Source: Novosphingobium sp. Fuku2-ISO-50 (GTDB taxonomy: Bacteria > Pseudomonadota > Alphaproteobacteria > Sphingomonadales > Sphingomonadaceae). From it: a stretch of DNA of 64,000 bases. The stretch covers positions 45,776 through 109,775 of the forward strand of contig NZ_KQ954297.1 of the NCBI RefSeq assembly GCF_001519055.1, given 5' to 3'. Made by a program: the position numbers and the translations under genes. Shown here one piece after another: positions 8,428-18,136 of the stretch (position 1 is the stretch's first letter; every line of letters begins with the position of its first letter). Under the pieces are notes generated by a model that saw only the letters and a list, made by a program, of their open reading frames with translations, was not told where the DNA came from and did not search any database.

Positions 8428-10661
8428 CAAGGTCCAGCTCCGTGCAGCCCACCCAAAACCATCCCGTCACGGAATACGAGGCGGCTATGTCCAGCCTGCA
8501 GACCGCCGATACCGGCACCGAGGAAAAGCAGGGAGCAGACCTTCGCAAGCTGGTGGTTATCGTCCTGGGATATGGCCGATTCATCGGCATGATCCTGGCT
8601 TTCTCGCTGCTGGCCGCTCTGGGTGTGACGCTCCTGACCACGCCGCGCTATACCACATCGACGTCGGTTCAGATCGATAACCAGACGGCACAGGTGCTGG
8701 GCAAGAGCTCCGGCATGGATGCAAGCGACACGGAAATCGCCAGCGCGGCTGATACCGATCGCTTCCTCCAGACCCAGATGGACATCATCAACTCGCGCGC
8801 CATTGCAGAACGGGTCGCGCAGCGGTTGAACCTTGTCGGCGACGTCAACTTCTACAAGGCGGTCGGCAAGCGCGAAGACCTTGCAAAAACACCCAAGTCG
8901 AAAATTTTCGACGACACCATCAAGGCGTTGCTCGACCACAAGGTCGCCAACATGCCCCGCAACTCGCGCCTTGCGACGATCAGCTTTACAGCGACCGACC
9001 CGGCCCTGGCCGCAAAAATCACCAACGCATGGGCAGATGAATATATCCAGGCCAACTTGCAGCGACGGTTTGACAGCTCGGCGTACGCGCGCGAATTTGT
9101 CTCGAACCAGTTGAACGAAGCGCGCGCCAAACTCGAACAGTCTGAGCGTGATCTCAACAGTTACGCCCGCTCTGCCGGGTTGATCAAGACCCATGACGAA
9201 AGCGCCCAGGTCGCAGGCGTGGCCGGGATGGTGCCGAATTCGGTGACAACGGCCAGCCTGCTGCAACTCAACATGCTGGCCAATACCGCAGAACAGCAGC
9301 GCATCGCCGCAGAGCAACGCTGGAACGCTGTCTCGCATGGTGATCTGCTGAATGCGCCCGAAGTGCTGGGCAATACGACGATCAGCGCCCTGCTGGCGAG
9401 TCGGGCACAAATCGACGGCGACCTGCAGAGCGAGCGCGCGCGTCATCTCGACGATTTTCCGACCGTGATAAAGCTCAAGGCGCAACAGGCCGCGCTGAGC
9501 AAGCAGATCGCGGGACTTGCGACGAGCATTCGCAATTCGGTCAAACAGCAATATGACGCGGCCCTCGATGCCGAGAACAAACTGAATGCCCAGGTTAGCC
9601 TGCTCAAGGGGTCCTCGCTCTCGGAGCAGGACAAGATGGTGCGCTACAACCTTTTGTCGCGCGACGCGGATACCAACCGGTTGCTGTATGACAATCTGCT
9701 GCAGCGCTACAAGGAACTGACCGCATCGGCAGGTATCAGCGCGAGCAACATCTCGATCATCGATCGGGCCGAAGTGCCGATCAAGCCAAGTGCCCCCAAC
9801 ATCGTCCAATATCTTGCGATCGGGCTTGTCATCGGCATCCTGCTGTCGGCAATCGCGGTGACCGTGCGGCACCAACTGGATGACGCGATCCATATCCCTG
9901 AAGACATCAACGGAAAGCTGGGTATCCCGCTGCTCGGTGTCATCCCGTCGCTTCCGCAGGAAGATCTGGTCGAGGCGCTCAAGGATCCCAAGTCGCATGT
10001 CAGCGAAGGGTACAGCTCGCTGCGCAGTTCGCTGCTGTTCTCGTCGCAGCACGGATTGCCCAAATCAATTGCGGTTACCAGTTCGCAGCCGGCCGAAGGC
10101 AAATCGACGACCGCATTGGCACTCGCCCAGAGCATCACACGCCTTGGACGGAGCGTGGTGCTGGTCGACGTTGATCTCCGGCGGCCGTCGCAACACGCGA
10201 TGCTGAACGCGGACAACAAGCTTGGCTTGTCCACTGTCTTGACCCAGCAGGCCGGGCTCGATGATGTCATCGGCCATGATCCGGTAACGAACCTGAGCTA
10301 CATCACATCGGGCCCGGTTCCGCCCAGCCCCAGCGATCTGATCAGTTCGGATCGCATGGTCCGATTGATCCGCGAACTTGAACAACGCTTCGACGTGGTC
10401 GTGCTCGACTGCCCGCCGGTCATGGGCTTTGCCGACGCGCCGCAATTGGCCAACATGGTCCAGGGTACGGTATTTGTCATTCAGGCCGATCGCGGTCGTC
10501 GCGGCTCCCTGCGGTCGAGCATGAACCGCTTGCGCGGGGTCCGTGCCAACATCTTGGGCGGCGTGCTGACAATGTTCGATCCGACCAAGGCGGCCAACCG
10601 CTACACCGATTACTACGGCTATGATTATTACAGGTATTCCTACTACACTGACGATAAGTGA
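8424..10661 (+). CDS. Polysaccharide co-polymerase with tyrosine autokinase domain (Wzc-like)
   Basis: Inner-membrane protein controlling chain length and coupling synthesis to export. The Wzz-type domain is flanked by membrane segments at about residues 50-75 and 460-485 with a long coiled-coil periplasmic region. The cytoplasmic BY-kinase domain has Walker A (SQPAEGKSTTA, about 550), Walker A' (VVLVDVDLRRP) and Walker B (VVVLDCPPV, about 655). The C-terminus is a tyrosine cluster (YTDYYGYDYYRYSYY) expected to be autophosphorylated. The TTG start overlaps the previous stop as TTGA; ATG at 8487 is an alternative. 745 aa is normal for fused kinases. Confidence 0.93.
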   Translation: MTRSSSVQPTQNHPVTEYEAAMSSLQTADTGTEEKQGADLRKLVVIVLGYGRFIGMILAFSLLAALGVTLLTTPRYTTSTSVQIDNQTAQVLGKSSGMDASDTEIASAADTDRFLQTQMDIINSRAIAERVAQRLNLVGDVNFYKAVGKREDLAKTPKSKIFDDTIKALLDHKVANMPRNSRLATISFTATDPALAAKITNAWADEYIQANLQRRFDSSAYAREFVSNQLNEARAKLEQSERDLNSYARSAGLIKTHDESAQVAGVAGMVPNSVTTASLLQLNMLANTAEQQRIAAEQRWNAVSHGDLLNAPEVLGNTTISALLASRAQIDGDLQSERARHLDDFPTVIKLKAQQAALSKQIAGLATSIRNSVKQQYDAALDAENKLNAQVSLLKGSSLSEQDKMVRYNLLSRDADTNRLLYDNLLQRYKELTASAGISASNISIIDRAEVPIKPSAPNIVQYLAIGLVIGILLSAIAVTVRHQLDDAIHIPEDINGKLGIPLLGVIPSLPQEDLVEALKDPKSHVSEGYSSLRSSLLFSSQHGLPKSIAVTSSQPAEGKSTTALALAQSITRLGRSVVLVDVDLRRPSQHAMLNADNKLGLSTVLTQQAGLDDVIGHDPVTNLSYITSGPVPPSPSDLISSDRMVRLIRELEQRFDVVVLDCPPVMGFADAPQLANMVQGTVFVIQADRGRRGSLRSSMNRLRGVRANILGGVLTMFDPTKAANRYTDYYGYDYYRYSYYTDDK

Positions 10662-10674
10662 TACAGGGGCGAAC

Positions 10675-11853
10675 GTGGGCAATGTCGTCCTCAGATTGGC
10701 AGCCACTCTTGCGCTAGGGGCGTATGCCGGAGTGGCATTGTTCAGCGGGCTGGACCGGCTTGCGGGCGATGTCCCGTCGGTTCCTGCGCCCCAAAACTGG
10801 CCCTATGCGCGCAATGCCACCTACAACGCCGCGCAACAGGCCGCCGACCGGCGGCAATGGGGCACTGCCGAATCGCTGATGGCCCGCACTCTGCTGACCG
10901 ATCCGGTCAACGAACGGGTCATCGGCGGTCTGGGCCGGATTCGCCTTTCTGCGGGCGATCCGGCAGGGGCAGAAGCCGCGTTTAAAGTCAGCGCGCAGCG
11001 TGGCTGGCGCGATCCCGCCACTCACGTCTACTGGATGGCCAAGAGCATCGAGCTTGGCGATCTTGGCGCAGCAGCCATCCAGGCCGACGCGTTGCTGCGT
11101 GGACCGGTCGAAAACAGTGGCCGCGACAGGATTATCGACCCCTTGCTCGAATATGACGAGGGCCGTGACGCGCTCGCCGAGCGACTGCGCCAATCCCCCC
11201 CGTGGGCCGATGTCTTCGCCTATGGCCTCGATCGCGAATCGATCGACGAACTCGCGGCGAGAGCCGATGTGATCGGTCGCGCCGGACGGGGCATCTGGTC
11301 ATGCCTGGGGACAAGTGGGCTGATCGACCGCCTTCTCGGTGGCGGACAGGTGGACGCAGCACAGCGCGTGCACGATGCGAGTTGCTCGCAAAGCCATGGG
11401 CCCGAAAGCCTGGTCAACGATGGCCATTTCATCCGATATATCGCCGACGGCAAAGCCAGTGCGCTGGATTGGGTCGCACCGGAAAGCGGCGATGTCGCAA
11501 TCAACCCGGACAAGGATCAGGCGGGCCACCCGTTCCTGCGCCTGCGCGTGACCATGCCGGCCACGACGCTCGTCCTGGCCCAACGCGTGATCACAAAGCC
11601 GGGCACCTATCGCGTGTCCTGGCGCATGCCCGATACCGATCCGCACGATGCACACGCATTGTCGGTAACGCTGGATTGCGACGCCGATCTTGCCAAGAGC
11701 GTGACCGGTGCGCCGCTATCCGGGCGCATCGCAACTTATGCAGCCGACATTCGGTTTGCGGGTGATTGCCCGACCGCCGTGGTCGGATTTTGGGCGGCGC
11801 CATCCACGAACGTGACGATCGCCGACGTCGCCCTGTTACGGTTGAAAGAATGA
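10675..11853 (+). CDS. Unknown EPS-locus protein, membrane-anchored with TPR-like region
   Basis: I do not recognise the family. The 392-residue protein starts with a hydrophobic segment (LRLAATLALGAYAGVALFSG) that could be a signal anchor. A helical, TPR-like region follows (about residues 40-130, with ADRRQWGTAESLMARTLL and ARIRLSAGDPAGAEAAF-like pairing). The C-terminal part is probably beta-rich. GTG at 10675, just after AGGGGCG, is preferred over an upstream ATG inside wzc. It lies between the BY-kinase and the polymerase, and its stop overlaps the next ATG by four bases, so a role in EPS assembly or chain handling is likely by position. Confidence 0.65.
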   Translation: MGNVVLRLAATLALGAYAGVALFSGLDRLAGDVPSVPAPQNWPYARNATYNAAQQAADRRQWGTAESLMARTLLTDPVNERVIGGLGRIRLSAGDPAGAEAAFKVSAQRGWRDPATHVYWMAKSIELGDLGAAAIQADALLRGPVENSGRDRIIDPLLEYDEGRDALAERLRQSPPWADVFAYGLDRESIDELAARADVIGRAGRGIWSCLGTSGLIDRLLGGGQVDAAQRVHDASCSQSHGPESLVNDGHFIRYIADGKASALDWVAPESGDVAINPDKDQAGHPFLRLRVTMPATTLVLAQRVITKPGTYRVSWRMPDTDPHDAHALSVTLDCDADLAKSVTGAPLSGRIATYAADIRFAGDCPTAVVGFWAAPSTNVTIADVALLRLKE

Positions 11854-13409
11854 CCCCAATGCGCCAGTCACTTTCGTCGCCCACGCCAAGGTCGCCTTCA
11901 TCAAGGCAGGCCCGGCACCTACCGCGCCATGCGGCGATCTACGTGCTGTGCATTGGTGTCATATCCTTGTTCCAGATCGCGCTCGGCGCCAATCTGCTGG
12001 TCTTGCTCGCAATCGACGCGGTCTGCATGGCCGCTGTGTGGCCGATGACGCGTACAAATTTCGATCCGACCGACCTGCTCTATCTGTCACTATGCCTGTA
12101 TTACGGCACATTTTCTTTAATTCTCAAGACACTGGTTCTCCAACCGGTGCAGATGAACCTTGCCGTTCCCTATCTGACTTCGGCCTATTTGGTGGGCGGG
12201 TTCGGCATGATCACCCTGGCCTACCGGACCGTTGGGCGGGTGATGACGCGGCATTATCCGGGCACCCGCCTGCGGACCTGGACATGGCTGGAGCGGTCTT
12301 ATGCCGATCCGGCATTCCTGGCCCAGTATACCATGCCCATGTCCGTGATCGGGCTGGTATTCACGATTGTGGTATCTCTGACATCTCATACGCCGCAGGA
12401 AATCGCCAACGGCTTGGCGGAATCCAATGGTCTTGCATCACTGGGCGCTTTCTCGCCATTGATTCAGCTTGCTCTCGCCATGCAGTTGGCATTGCTGAAA
12501 CAACGCAACAGCTTTTCGGACCGGGTGCTCATAATTGTCACTCTGACCATCACGCTCGTTCTGACTGTGCTGAACAATCAGAAGGCACTAGCGTTTCTTA
12601 TGTCGATGACCGGCGTGGTCTTTATCATCGCCTATCGAATCCGGATACAACCACGCTTTATTGTGATGGCAATTACCGCGGCTGCAATCGCATTTCTGTA
12701 TGTGATCCCGCTGGTCCACATTGTTCGCGGTCTGAATGTCGATAAATCCGAACGCCTGGCCGAAACGGTAAAGATTCTTGACGAGGCCAATTTCAATCCG
12801 ATCGAGTTGCAGGAAATCGAGGGTAAATTGCCCGGTGCGGATGCCAGTAGCTCTTTGGCCAAACAGATGGACTACCTGTACCCCTATCTTCTCGGCACCG
12901 ACCGCTTTACCCAGTTGATGCCGATCGACCAGACGGCACGGGCAGACGGTCGTGCTCCGCTGGGCGTGAACGAATACCTGGCAAATACGGCCGAGAACAT
13001 TCTGCCGAAAAACATTGTCGGTGAACATAAACTTTTCGCGCTCGACGATGAAATCGCTTGGCGCTACTCCATTCGCGAAGACAATACCGTCTCTCGTCCG
13101 GCGCTCGGAATGCTGGGCACGGGATATGGCGTGGCGGGACAGTGGGGTCTGCTCCTGCTGGCACCATTTGTCACATTCATTTCTTTTGCGCTTGTCAAAT
13201 TGGTCTGCAACGGCAGCATTTGGCAAAATCCTTGGGCAATATTTATCGCCTCGTATATCTTTTTCGACGGCGAAGCCGACGTGACCTTGATTACCAGCCT
13301 TGCGCGGGGATTCATTCCGCTCGCGATCATTGCCTGGGGCTTTGCCATGCTTCACAAGGTCATGCGAAAGAGCGGCAGTGTTTCGCAAAAGGCCAGACTG
13401 GCGCCATGA
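11850..13409 (+). CDS. Wzy-like oligosaccharide repeat-unit polymerase
   Basis: A polytopic membrane protein of 519 aa with about a dozen hydrophobic segments and one large extramembrane loop (about residues 290-400, containing LPGADASSSLAKQMDYLYP and DRFTQLMP). This architecture suits a Wzy/O-antigen polymerase, which joins repeat units at the periplasmic face. Wzy proteins are identified mainly by topology and context, and the position right after the OPX/PCP genes supports it. ATG overlaps the previous stop (ATGA). The upstream in-frame extension reads as low-complexity arginine-rich sequence and was excluded. Confidence 0.72.
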   Translation: MTPMRQSLSSPTPRSPSSRQARHLPRHAAIYVLCIGVISLFQIALGANLLVLLAIDAVCMAAVWPMTRTNFDPTDLLYLSLCLYYGTFSLILKTLVLQPVQMNLAVPYLTSAYLVGGFGMITLAYRTVGRVMTRHYPGTRLRTWTWLERSYADPAFLAQYTMPMSVIGLVFTIVVSLTSHTPQEIANGLAESNGLASLGAFSPLIQLALAMQLALLKQRNSFSDRVLIIVTLTITLVLTVLNNQKALAFLMSMTGVVFIIAYRIRIQPRFIVMAITAAAIAFLYVIPLVHIVRGLNVDKSERLAETVKILDEANFNPIELQEIEGKLPGADASSSLAKQMDYLYPYLLGTDRFTQLMPIDQTARADGRAPLGVNEYLANTAENILPKNIVGEHKLFALDDEIAWRYSIREDNTVSRPALGMLGTGYGVAGQWGLLLLAPFVTFISFALVKLVCNGSIWQNPWAIFIASYIFFDGEADVTLITSLARGFIPLAIIAWGFAMLHKVMRKSGSVSQKARLAP

Positions 13410-13493
13410 ATACTTTGCCGATCTTAAAGAGCTGTAATTTCGGGCGATTGCACTACCTGCTTACGCCCTGGCAGTCCATTTTGAGGAAAGAAC

Positions 13494-14567
13494 GTGGTTC
13501 GCAGATCGCTTGAACTCGATGGCCTCAGGATTGTTGCGGCCTTTCTCGTCCTGCTGTCACATCTCGCTGAAGGACCGGAAAACGGCATTCCGCATTACGT
13601 GGGCGTGTTCTTTGACGGCGATATCGCGGTCCTGATCTTTTTCGTGCTCAGCGGCTATGTGATCACCAATCTTTTGGCGCGCGAATTGGACCGCACCGGG
13701 ACGATCGCGATGGGCCAGTTCTATTTGCGTCGGGCCCTGCGCATATGGCCCGCGTCTTATGCCTATATCGTCGTGGCAACGATTTGCGTCGCCCTGCATT
13801 TTGCCACCGCGCAACCCGCACAGATCGTTGTGGCAGCGACCCACTTGTGGAACTATTGCATGACGATCCTGCACGAGGATCAGTCAAGCCAGGGGCATAC
13901 CATATTCGGCCATTTCTGGTCACTGGCCCTTGAAGAACAGTTCTACTGGACCTGGCCTTTGGCACTCACCCTGCTGCGCGGACGGGCCAGCCGGGTGCTG
14001 ATATTCATTATCTTGGCCATGCCGTTGATACGCATGACATCCTACGTTCTGTTTCCTGTTTCGCGGGGCCAACTTAACGCCATGTTCCACACCGCGATCG
14101 ACCCGATCGCGCTCGGCGCCTGGCTTTCCCTCAACGAAGAGCGGGTCAAAGGCTGGCTAGTAAAATTGTCGCCTCGGGCGTTCTACGGAAACATCGTTTT
14201 CCTGGTAGTGGCCTGCCCGTTGCTTGCACTGGAATTCCGCGGGCTTTGGGGAATCACCTATGGACGCACGCTAGAAGCTGCGTCGGCTGGCTTTCTGATC
14301 ATGGCGCTGGCGCATGGTCCTGAGACCGCGCTGGCGCGGTTCCTGCGGACACGGCCCATGCAGTTTGGCGGCCGAATTTCCTACAGCCTGTACGTTTGGC
14401 AACAATTGTACAGCTTGCCGGGTTCGATCTTTCCCCAGAATGGCGCCGCCGCGATTGCGCTGTCCCTGGTCACGGCAACAGCCAGCTATGCGTTGATCGA
14501 GCGACCATTCCTGATCCTGAAGGACCGCGTGGCGCTGCGCACACGCTCCCAAAAGGTGCTAGGCTGA
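13494..14567 (+). CDS. Acyltransferase 3 family protein (first of four)
   Basis: Integral membrane acyltransferase of 357 aa that probably O-acetylates or otherwise acylates EPS sugars. The N-terminal ELDGLRIVAAFLVLLSHLAEG carries the expected R and the catalytic-type histidine of the family, and FYLRRALRIWPA and FGHFWSLALEEQFYWTWP are hallmark motifs. About ten membrane helices are visible. It starts at GTG after TTGAGGAAAG. It follows the polymerase by 84 bases and begins a decoration-gene series on the plus strand. The acceptor sugar and acyl group cannot be predicted. Confidence 0.9.
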   Translation: MVRRSLELDGLRIVAAFLVLLSHLAEGPENGIPHYVGVFFDGDIAVLIFFVLSGYVITNLLARELDRTGTIAMGQFYLRRALRIWPASYAYIVVATICVALHFATAQPAQIVVAATHLWNYCMTILHEDQSSQGHTIFGHFWSLALEEQFYWTWPLALTLLRGRASRVLIFIILAMPLIRMTSYVLFPVSRGQLNAMFHTAIDPIALGAWLSLNEERVKGWLVKLSPRAFYGNIVFLVVACPLLALEFRGLWGITYGRTLEAASAGFLIMALAHGPETALARFLRTRPMQFGGRISYSLYVWQQLYSLPGSIFPQNGAAAIALSLVTATASYALIERPFLILKDRVALRTRSQKVLG

Positions 14568-14644
14568 TCATCTCTCCAAACGCCGAATTCGTATCTAAGT
14601 TCTTAGCTTCACGATAATATTCACTGGACGCGTCAGGATGATAT

Positions 14645-15688
14645 ATGGATGAGGCTCGGACGAAGCTAAGCCCGCGCATCAGTGCCGGTCTCGATGTGGC
14701 GCGCGCACTCGCCGCCTCGTACGTTGTGCTACATCATGTCGCCAATGCCAGAGGCTGGTCACATGGCTTGGGCTTGCTCTTTCGTTTTGGGCAAGAAGCT
14801 GTTCTGGTTTTTTTCCTCCTTAGCGGCTTTGTTATCTTTGCCAATGAACGAAGCCGCGCGCTAAGCCCGAAAGGTTATTATATCCGCCGTATTCGGCGCA
14901 TTTATCCTGGCGTCATTATTGTGATAATAATTTCTACAGCCATTGCGATAGACAATGGAGACTTCCTCAAACGTTTCAACTGGTGGGATCTTTTCGCAAC
15001 ACTGGCTTCGCTGCAGGATATCAGTTCTCTCAAGCCAGGCGTGATCGCGGATCCATTCCTTGGCAACGATCCACTCTGGTCGTTGTCATATGAAATGGCG
15101 TTCTATCTGGCCTTCCCATTCGTGTTGCGGGCATGGTCACAAAACCCGGGCCAAACCGGGATGATCGTAGGTGTAGTGTGCTGCACCGCTTATGCATTGT
15201 TTGTCGCATGGCCCAATCACGCCTGCCTTGTCGTTGCCTATTTTCTCGTCTGGTGGTCCGGGGCGATGGCGGCGGATGCCTATCTTCGAGGCGCTCGGGA
15301 CTTCCGGGCATTTCTGCCGACGCTGGGTTGGTTGGCGCTGCAGTGCGCAATTTCTGCGGTAGTCGTCAAACTGGTCGGTTACAAAGGGCTGGGATTCTAT
15401 CCGTTCCTGCCGTTCCGGCACTTCGCGGCAGGACTTGCGATGTTGATCGTGTTTTCGTCCCCTGTGGGGAAAGTGGCCGCGAACTGGTGCCTGCCGATCG
15501 CTCGGCCAGCCGCATACTGCGCATCGATCTCGTATGGCCTGTACGTTTTACACTATCCGATCCTGGTGGATTGGGACCGCGCAAAATCGCCAGCTGGCCT
15601 TGCGATGGCCGCAGTCCTGCTGATCGTCAGCGCCTATCTCGCCGATCGACAACTCAATATCTATCTTCCGCGCGCGCCGCGCAATTGA
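14645..15688 (+). CDS. Acyltransferase 3 family protein (second of four)
   Basis: A 347-residue polytopic protein of the acyltransferase 3 family. The N-terminus shows LDVARALAASYVVLHHVAN with the family histidines, followed by FGQEAVLVFFLLSGFVIF, YYIRRIRRIYPG and DPLWSLSYEMAFYLAFP. Sequence around the catalytic region differs from its upstream neighbour, so this looks like a separate specificity, not a recent duplicate. The stop is one base before the next ATG, which suggests coupling with the SGNH hydrolase-like gene. It probably modifies the same glycan. Confidence 0.9.
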   Translation: MDEARTKLSPRISAGLDVARALAASYVVLHHVANARGWSHGLGLLFRFGQEAVLVFFLLSGFVIFANERSRALSPKGYYIRRIRRIYPGVIIVIIISTAIAIDNGDFLKRFNWWDLFATLASLQDISSLKPGVIADPFLGNDPLWSLSYEMAFYLAFPFVLRAWSQNPGQTGMIVGVVCCTAYALFVAWPNHACLVVAYFLVWWSGAMAADAYLRGARDFRAFLPTLGWLALQCAISAVVVKLVGYKGLGFYPFLPFRHFAAGLAMLIVFSSPVGKVAANWCLPIARPAAYCASISYGLYVLHYPILVDWDRAKSPAGLAMAAVLLIVSAYLADRQLNIYLPRAPRN

Positions 15689-15689
15689 A

Positions 15690-16685
15690 ATGCCACAAGA
15701 CACATCCTCCACTCTGCCCTCAAAGCGACGTCGGCGAATGCGCGCGGCGATGGCGATCATGGCCATCACGGCTGCGCTGCTTGGCGCCGCGGAATGGCTC
15801 GCGCGATGCGAGGGCTTTGGCAACCCGCCGCTCTATCGCGCTGCCGCTTCCGGCTATGAGCTTGTTCCGGGCCAACATCTGGTGCGACTGGGGCATCCCG
15901 TGGCGATCAATTCGCTTGGCATGCGGGGGTCAGAAGTCTCACCAAACCCGCAGCCCGGCCTATGGCGGGTCATGGTACTCGGCGACTCGGTCGCCAACGG
16001 CGGGGTCCAGCTTGACGACGTCCAAACCTTTCCGGCCGTCACGTCGCGCCTGTTGACCAACGAAGGCTGCCGGAACGAAATGCTCAATGCATCGGCTGGC
16101 GGCTGGTCGCTGTTCGACGAAATCGCATGGATTCATCAGCACGGCCTGTTCGGCGCCCGGACGCTGGTCTGGGTGATCAACTTCATGGACCTTGATCAGC
16201 CCCCCAGTCCATCCACCATTCTTGACCATAACGCTTCGTTTCCCACCCATCCGCCAGACACCGCGCTGGGCGAAATCCTGTTTCGTTATGCCCTGCCCAG
16301 ACTTGGCCTGCGCCCCAGTGCCGCCGATAACGGGTCAATCATGGGCACTCAATTCAGCCGGAAAGACTTTGACTCGGCGCGCGCGCTCGTGACCGCGACG
16401 AAGCGGGAAATGGATCGACGCGGCGTGCGCATGATAGTCCTCTATCACAACGGCAGTGCGCCGATGCCTGAAACCCGCAAACAGGCCGAAGCACTATTTC
16501 TGGCGCAGCTTCATGCCGAGGGAATACCCGTCGCAAAGACTGAACTGAGCCAAAGCCCGAATGCCGCGTCTCTCTATCTCGACGGCATACACCCCAATGC
16601 GCGCGGCGCCGCATTGATCGGCACGCAGTTGGCGAGCACTCTTTTCAGGGAATGTCCGCAACGACCGTCAGGCCATGGATCCTGA
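15690..16685 (+). CDS. SGNH/GDSL hydrolase-like membrane-anchored protein
   Basis: A 331-residue protein with a basic N-terminus and one membrane segment (AMAIMAITAALLGAAEWLA), then an extracytoplasmic SGNH fold. Block I appears as VMVLGDSVANGG (nucleophile serine), and block V as DGIHPNARG (catalytic Asp and His). In the SGNH fold these residues serve esterase or acyl-transfer chemistry. Its position right behind an acyltransferase 3 gene, which in other systems is often fused to or paired with SGNH domains, suggests it completes or trims acylation of the EPS. The exact substrate is unknown. Confidence 0.78.
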   Translation: MPQDTSSTLPSKRRRRMRAAMAIMAITAALLGAAEWLARCEGFGNPPLYRAAASGYELVPGQHLVRLGHPVAINSLGMRGSEVSPNPQPGLWRVMVLGDSVANGGVQLDDVQTFPAVTSRLLTNEGCRNEMLNASAGGWSLFDEIAWIHQHGLFGARTLVWVINFMDLDQPPSPSTILDHNASFPTHPPDTALGEILFRYALPRLGLRPSAADNGSIMGTQFSRKDFDSARALVTATKREMDRRGVRMIVLYHNGSAPMPETRKQAEALFLAQLHAEGIPVAKTELSQSPNAASLYLDGIHPNARGAALIGTQLASTLFRECPQRPSGHGS

Positions 16686-16711
16686 ACCGCATGATACCTG
16701 CCCATCATTCT

Positions 16712-17818
16712 TCAGACGACTCCGGCATATAGCTTCAGATACTTTGCCGCCGCATCATCCCAGGTAAACTCCGCTGCGCGCTGGCGCCCCAACACCACGC
16801 ATTGCGCCCTCGCCCCCTCGTCATCGATCAGGCGCATCATGGCGGCGGCCCAATCCTGCGGATCATCCGCATCGCAATACAGTGCCGCTGCGCCGCCAAT
16901 TTCGGGCAGGCATGTCAACGGACTCGACACCACCGGACAACCATGCAGCATGGCCTCCAACAGCGGCATGCCGAACCCTTCGAAGCGTGAGGGGTAGAGC
17001 AGCGCGACAGCGGATTCGTAAAGCCCGGCAAGTTCATCGTCATTCGCACGCCGCTGGACGATCGCCCCCGCCAGATTGGCGCCGGCGATCAAGGCCTGTT
17101 CGGCCTCGTTGAAGGCTCCGCCGCCAACGCAGACCAGTTTGACATCGCCAAAGCGATCGCACGCCCGGAATGCCTCGATCAGGATCGCAAAATTCTTCCG
17201 CTCTTCCCGCGCACCGACATAGAGAAAATAGGGATGATCATAAGGCGCGGGCACCGGGTAGGCGGATATGCTGCGCACACCGTGCTTGATGACAACGGCT
17301 TTGCCCGCCAGTTTTGGCCAGTGTTCGCGCAGATCGTTAAACGTATTGTCCGAAACGCAGACGATCGCATCGCTGCCTTCCATCGCGCGACGCTTGAACC
17401 CACTCCGAAACGCTCCAAGCGCACGCACATCAGGACGCTCTGTCCACATGTCATGTAACGTCACGACTTTGGGAAAGCCTGAAGGAATCATGTCGATGAC
17501 CGGATATTGGGTGCGATGGACCACCGCACGCCCACGCGACCGCAGATACTGGCGAAATTTCCATTCGTTCTCGCTTGCGCTGACCAGGCGCCCCGGCAGT
17601 TTCCCTTCGAAATCCCCGATCACACGCTCTTCCGCGCCGAGTTCCGCCGCGATTTGCGGCAATTGCTCACAGCCATGACGCCCGGCCCAAACCGTCCAAT
17701 CCGCGCCGCAGCCATGAAGTGCGCGAACCAGTTCTATCATGACCCGAGCCACCCCCCCGTAATTCTGGATCGAGAAAAGCTCGGGTGAAAATACAACAGG
17801 GGCAACGGTCACAAGCAT
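16712..17818 (-). CDS. Glycosyltransferase family 4-type protein
   Basis: Cytoplasmic retaining glycosyltransferase with GT-B fold, about 368 aa. N-terminal: VFSPELFSIQNYGGVARVMIELVRAL, with the acceptor-side glycine-rich loop. C-terminal: PYFLYVGAREERKNFAILIEAF, then ALLYPSRFEGFGMPLLEAMLHGCPVV, the E-x7-E donor-binding motif. The start at 17818 (MLVTVAPVVF) was chosen because the longer frame upstream has no family similarity. It is convergent with the SGNH hydrolase gene, only 26 bases apart. It probably adds one sugar of the EPS repeat; donor unknown. Confidence 0.88.
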   Translation of the reverse strand: MLVTVAPVVFSPELFSIQNYGGVARVMIELVRALHGCGADWTVWAGRHGCEQLPQIAAELGAEERVIGDFEGKLPGRLVSASENEWKFRQYLRSRGRAVVHRTQYPVIDMIPSGFPKVVTLHDMWTERPDVRALGAFRSGFKRRAMEGSDAIVCVSDNTFNDLREHWPKLAGKAVVIKHGVRSISAYPVPAPYDHPYFLYVGAREERKNFAILIEAFRACDRFGDVKLVCVGGGAFNEAEQALIAGANLAGAIVQRRANDDELAGLYESAVALLYPSRFEGFGMPLLEAMLHGCPVVSSPLTCLPEIGGAAALYCDADDPQDWAAAMMRLIDDEGARAQCVVLGRQRAAEFTWDDAAAKYLKLYAGVV

Positions 17819-18136
17819 ACTCGCATACAGTTTAACGGAACACGCCGGATTTGCTGCCATGGCCCAAACCGATCCGCGCCATTGCCTACCAAAATTTGGG
17901 TAAATTGCATAGCCTGTCGATGAATTACGCGCGCGGATGCCATCATCGCTCGCCATGCCGACACAAATCGGATACCATCGTATCAGCTTTCTTGTGCGCG
18001 GCACCATGACTTGAAATTCAGGCGTGCGGCACCCTCCTCCTGATCTATCAGGGGGCAAACGCGGCGATGGCGCGCTTCCCATCGCACCGGAAAGTCGCTA
18101 TAAAGACGCACAGACAATCAGGATGAGTTTGTAAAG
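17819..18136. promoter_or_regulatory. Divergent intergenic region
   Basis: About 318 bases between two divergently oriented genes (the glycosyltransferase and the GT-D-like gene), so it must hold promoters for both. No specific promoter, operator or RNA element was recognised. AGGATGA lies upstream of the ATG at 18137 as a ribosome-binding site. Confidence 0.4.

Noticed and set aside
7537..8430. Minus-strand frame of 297 codons over the OPX gene
   Set aside because: It is antisense to the OPX lipoprotein, which has clear family motifs and operon context.
8367..10052. Minus-strand open frame of 561 codons
   Set aside because: It is antisense to the Wzc-like gene, whose motifs are unmistakable on the plus strand.
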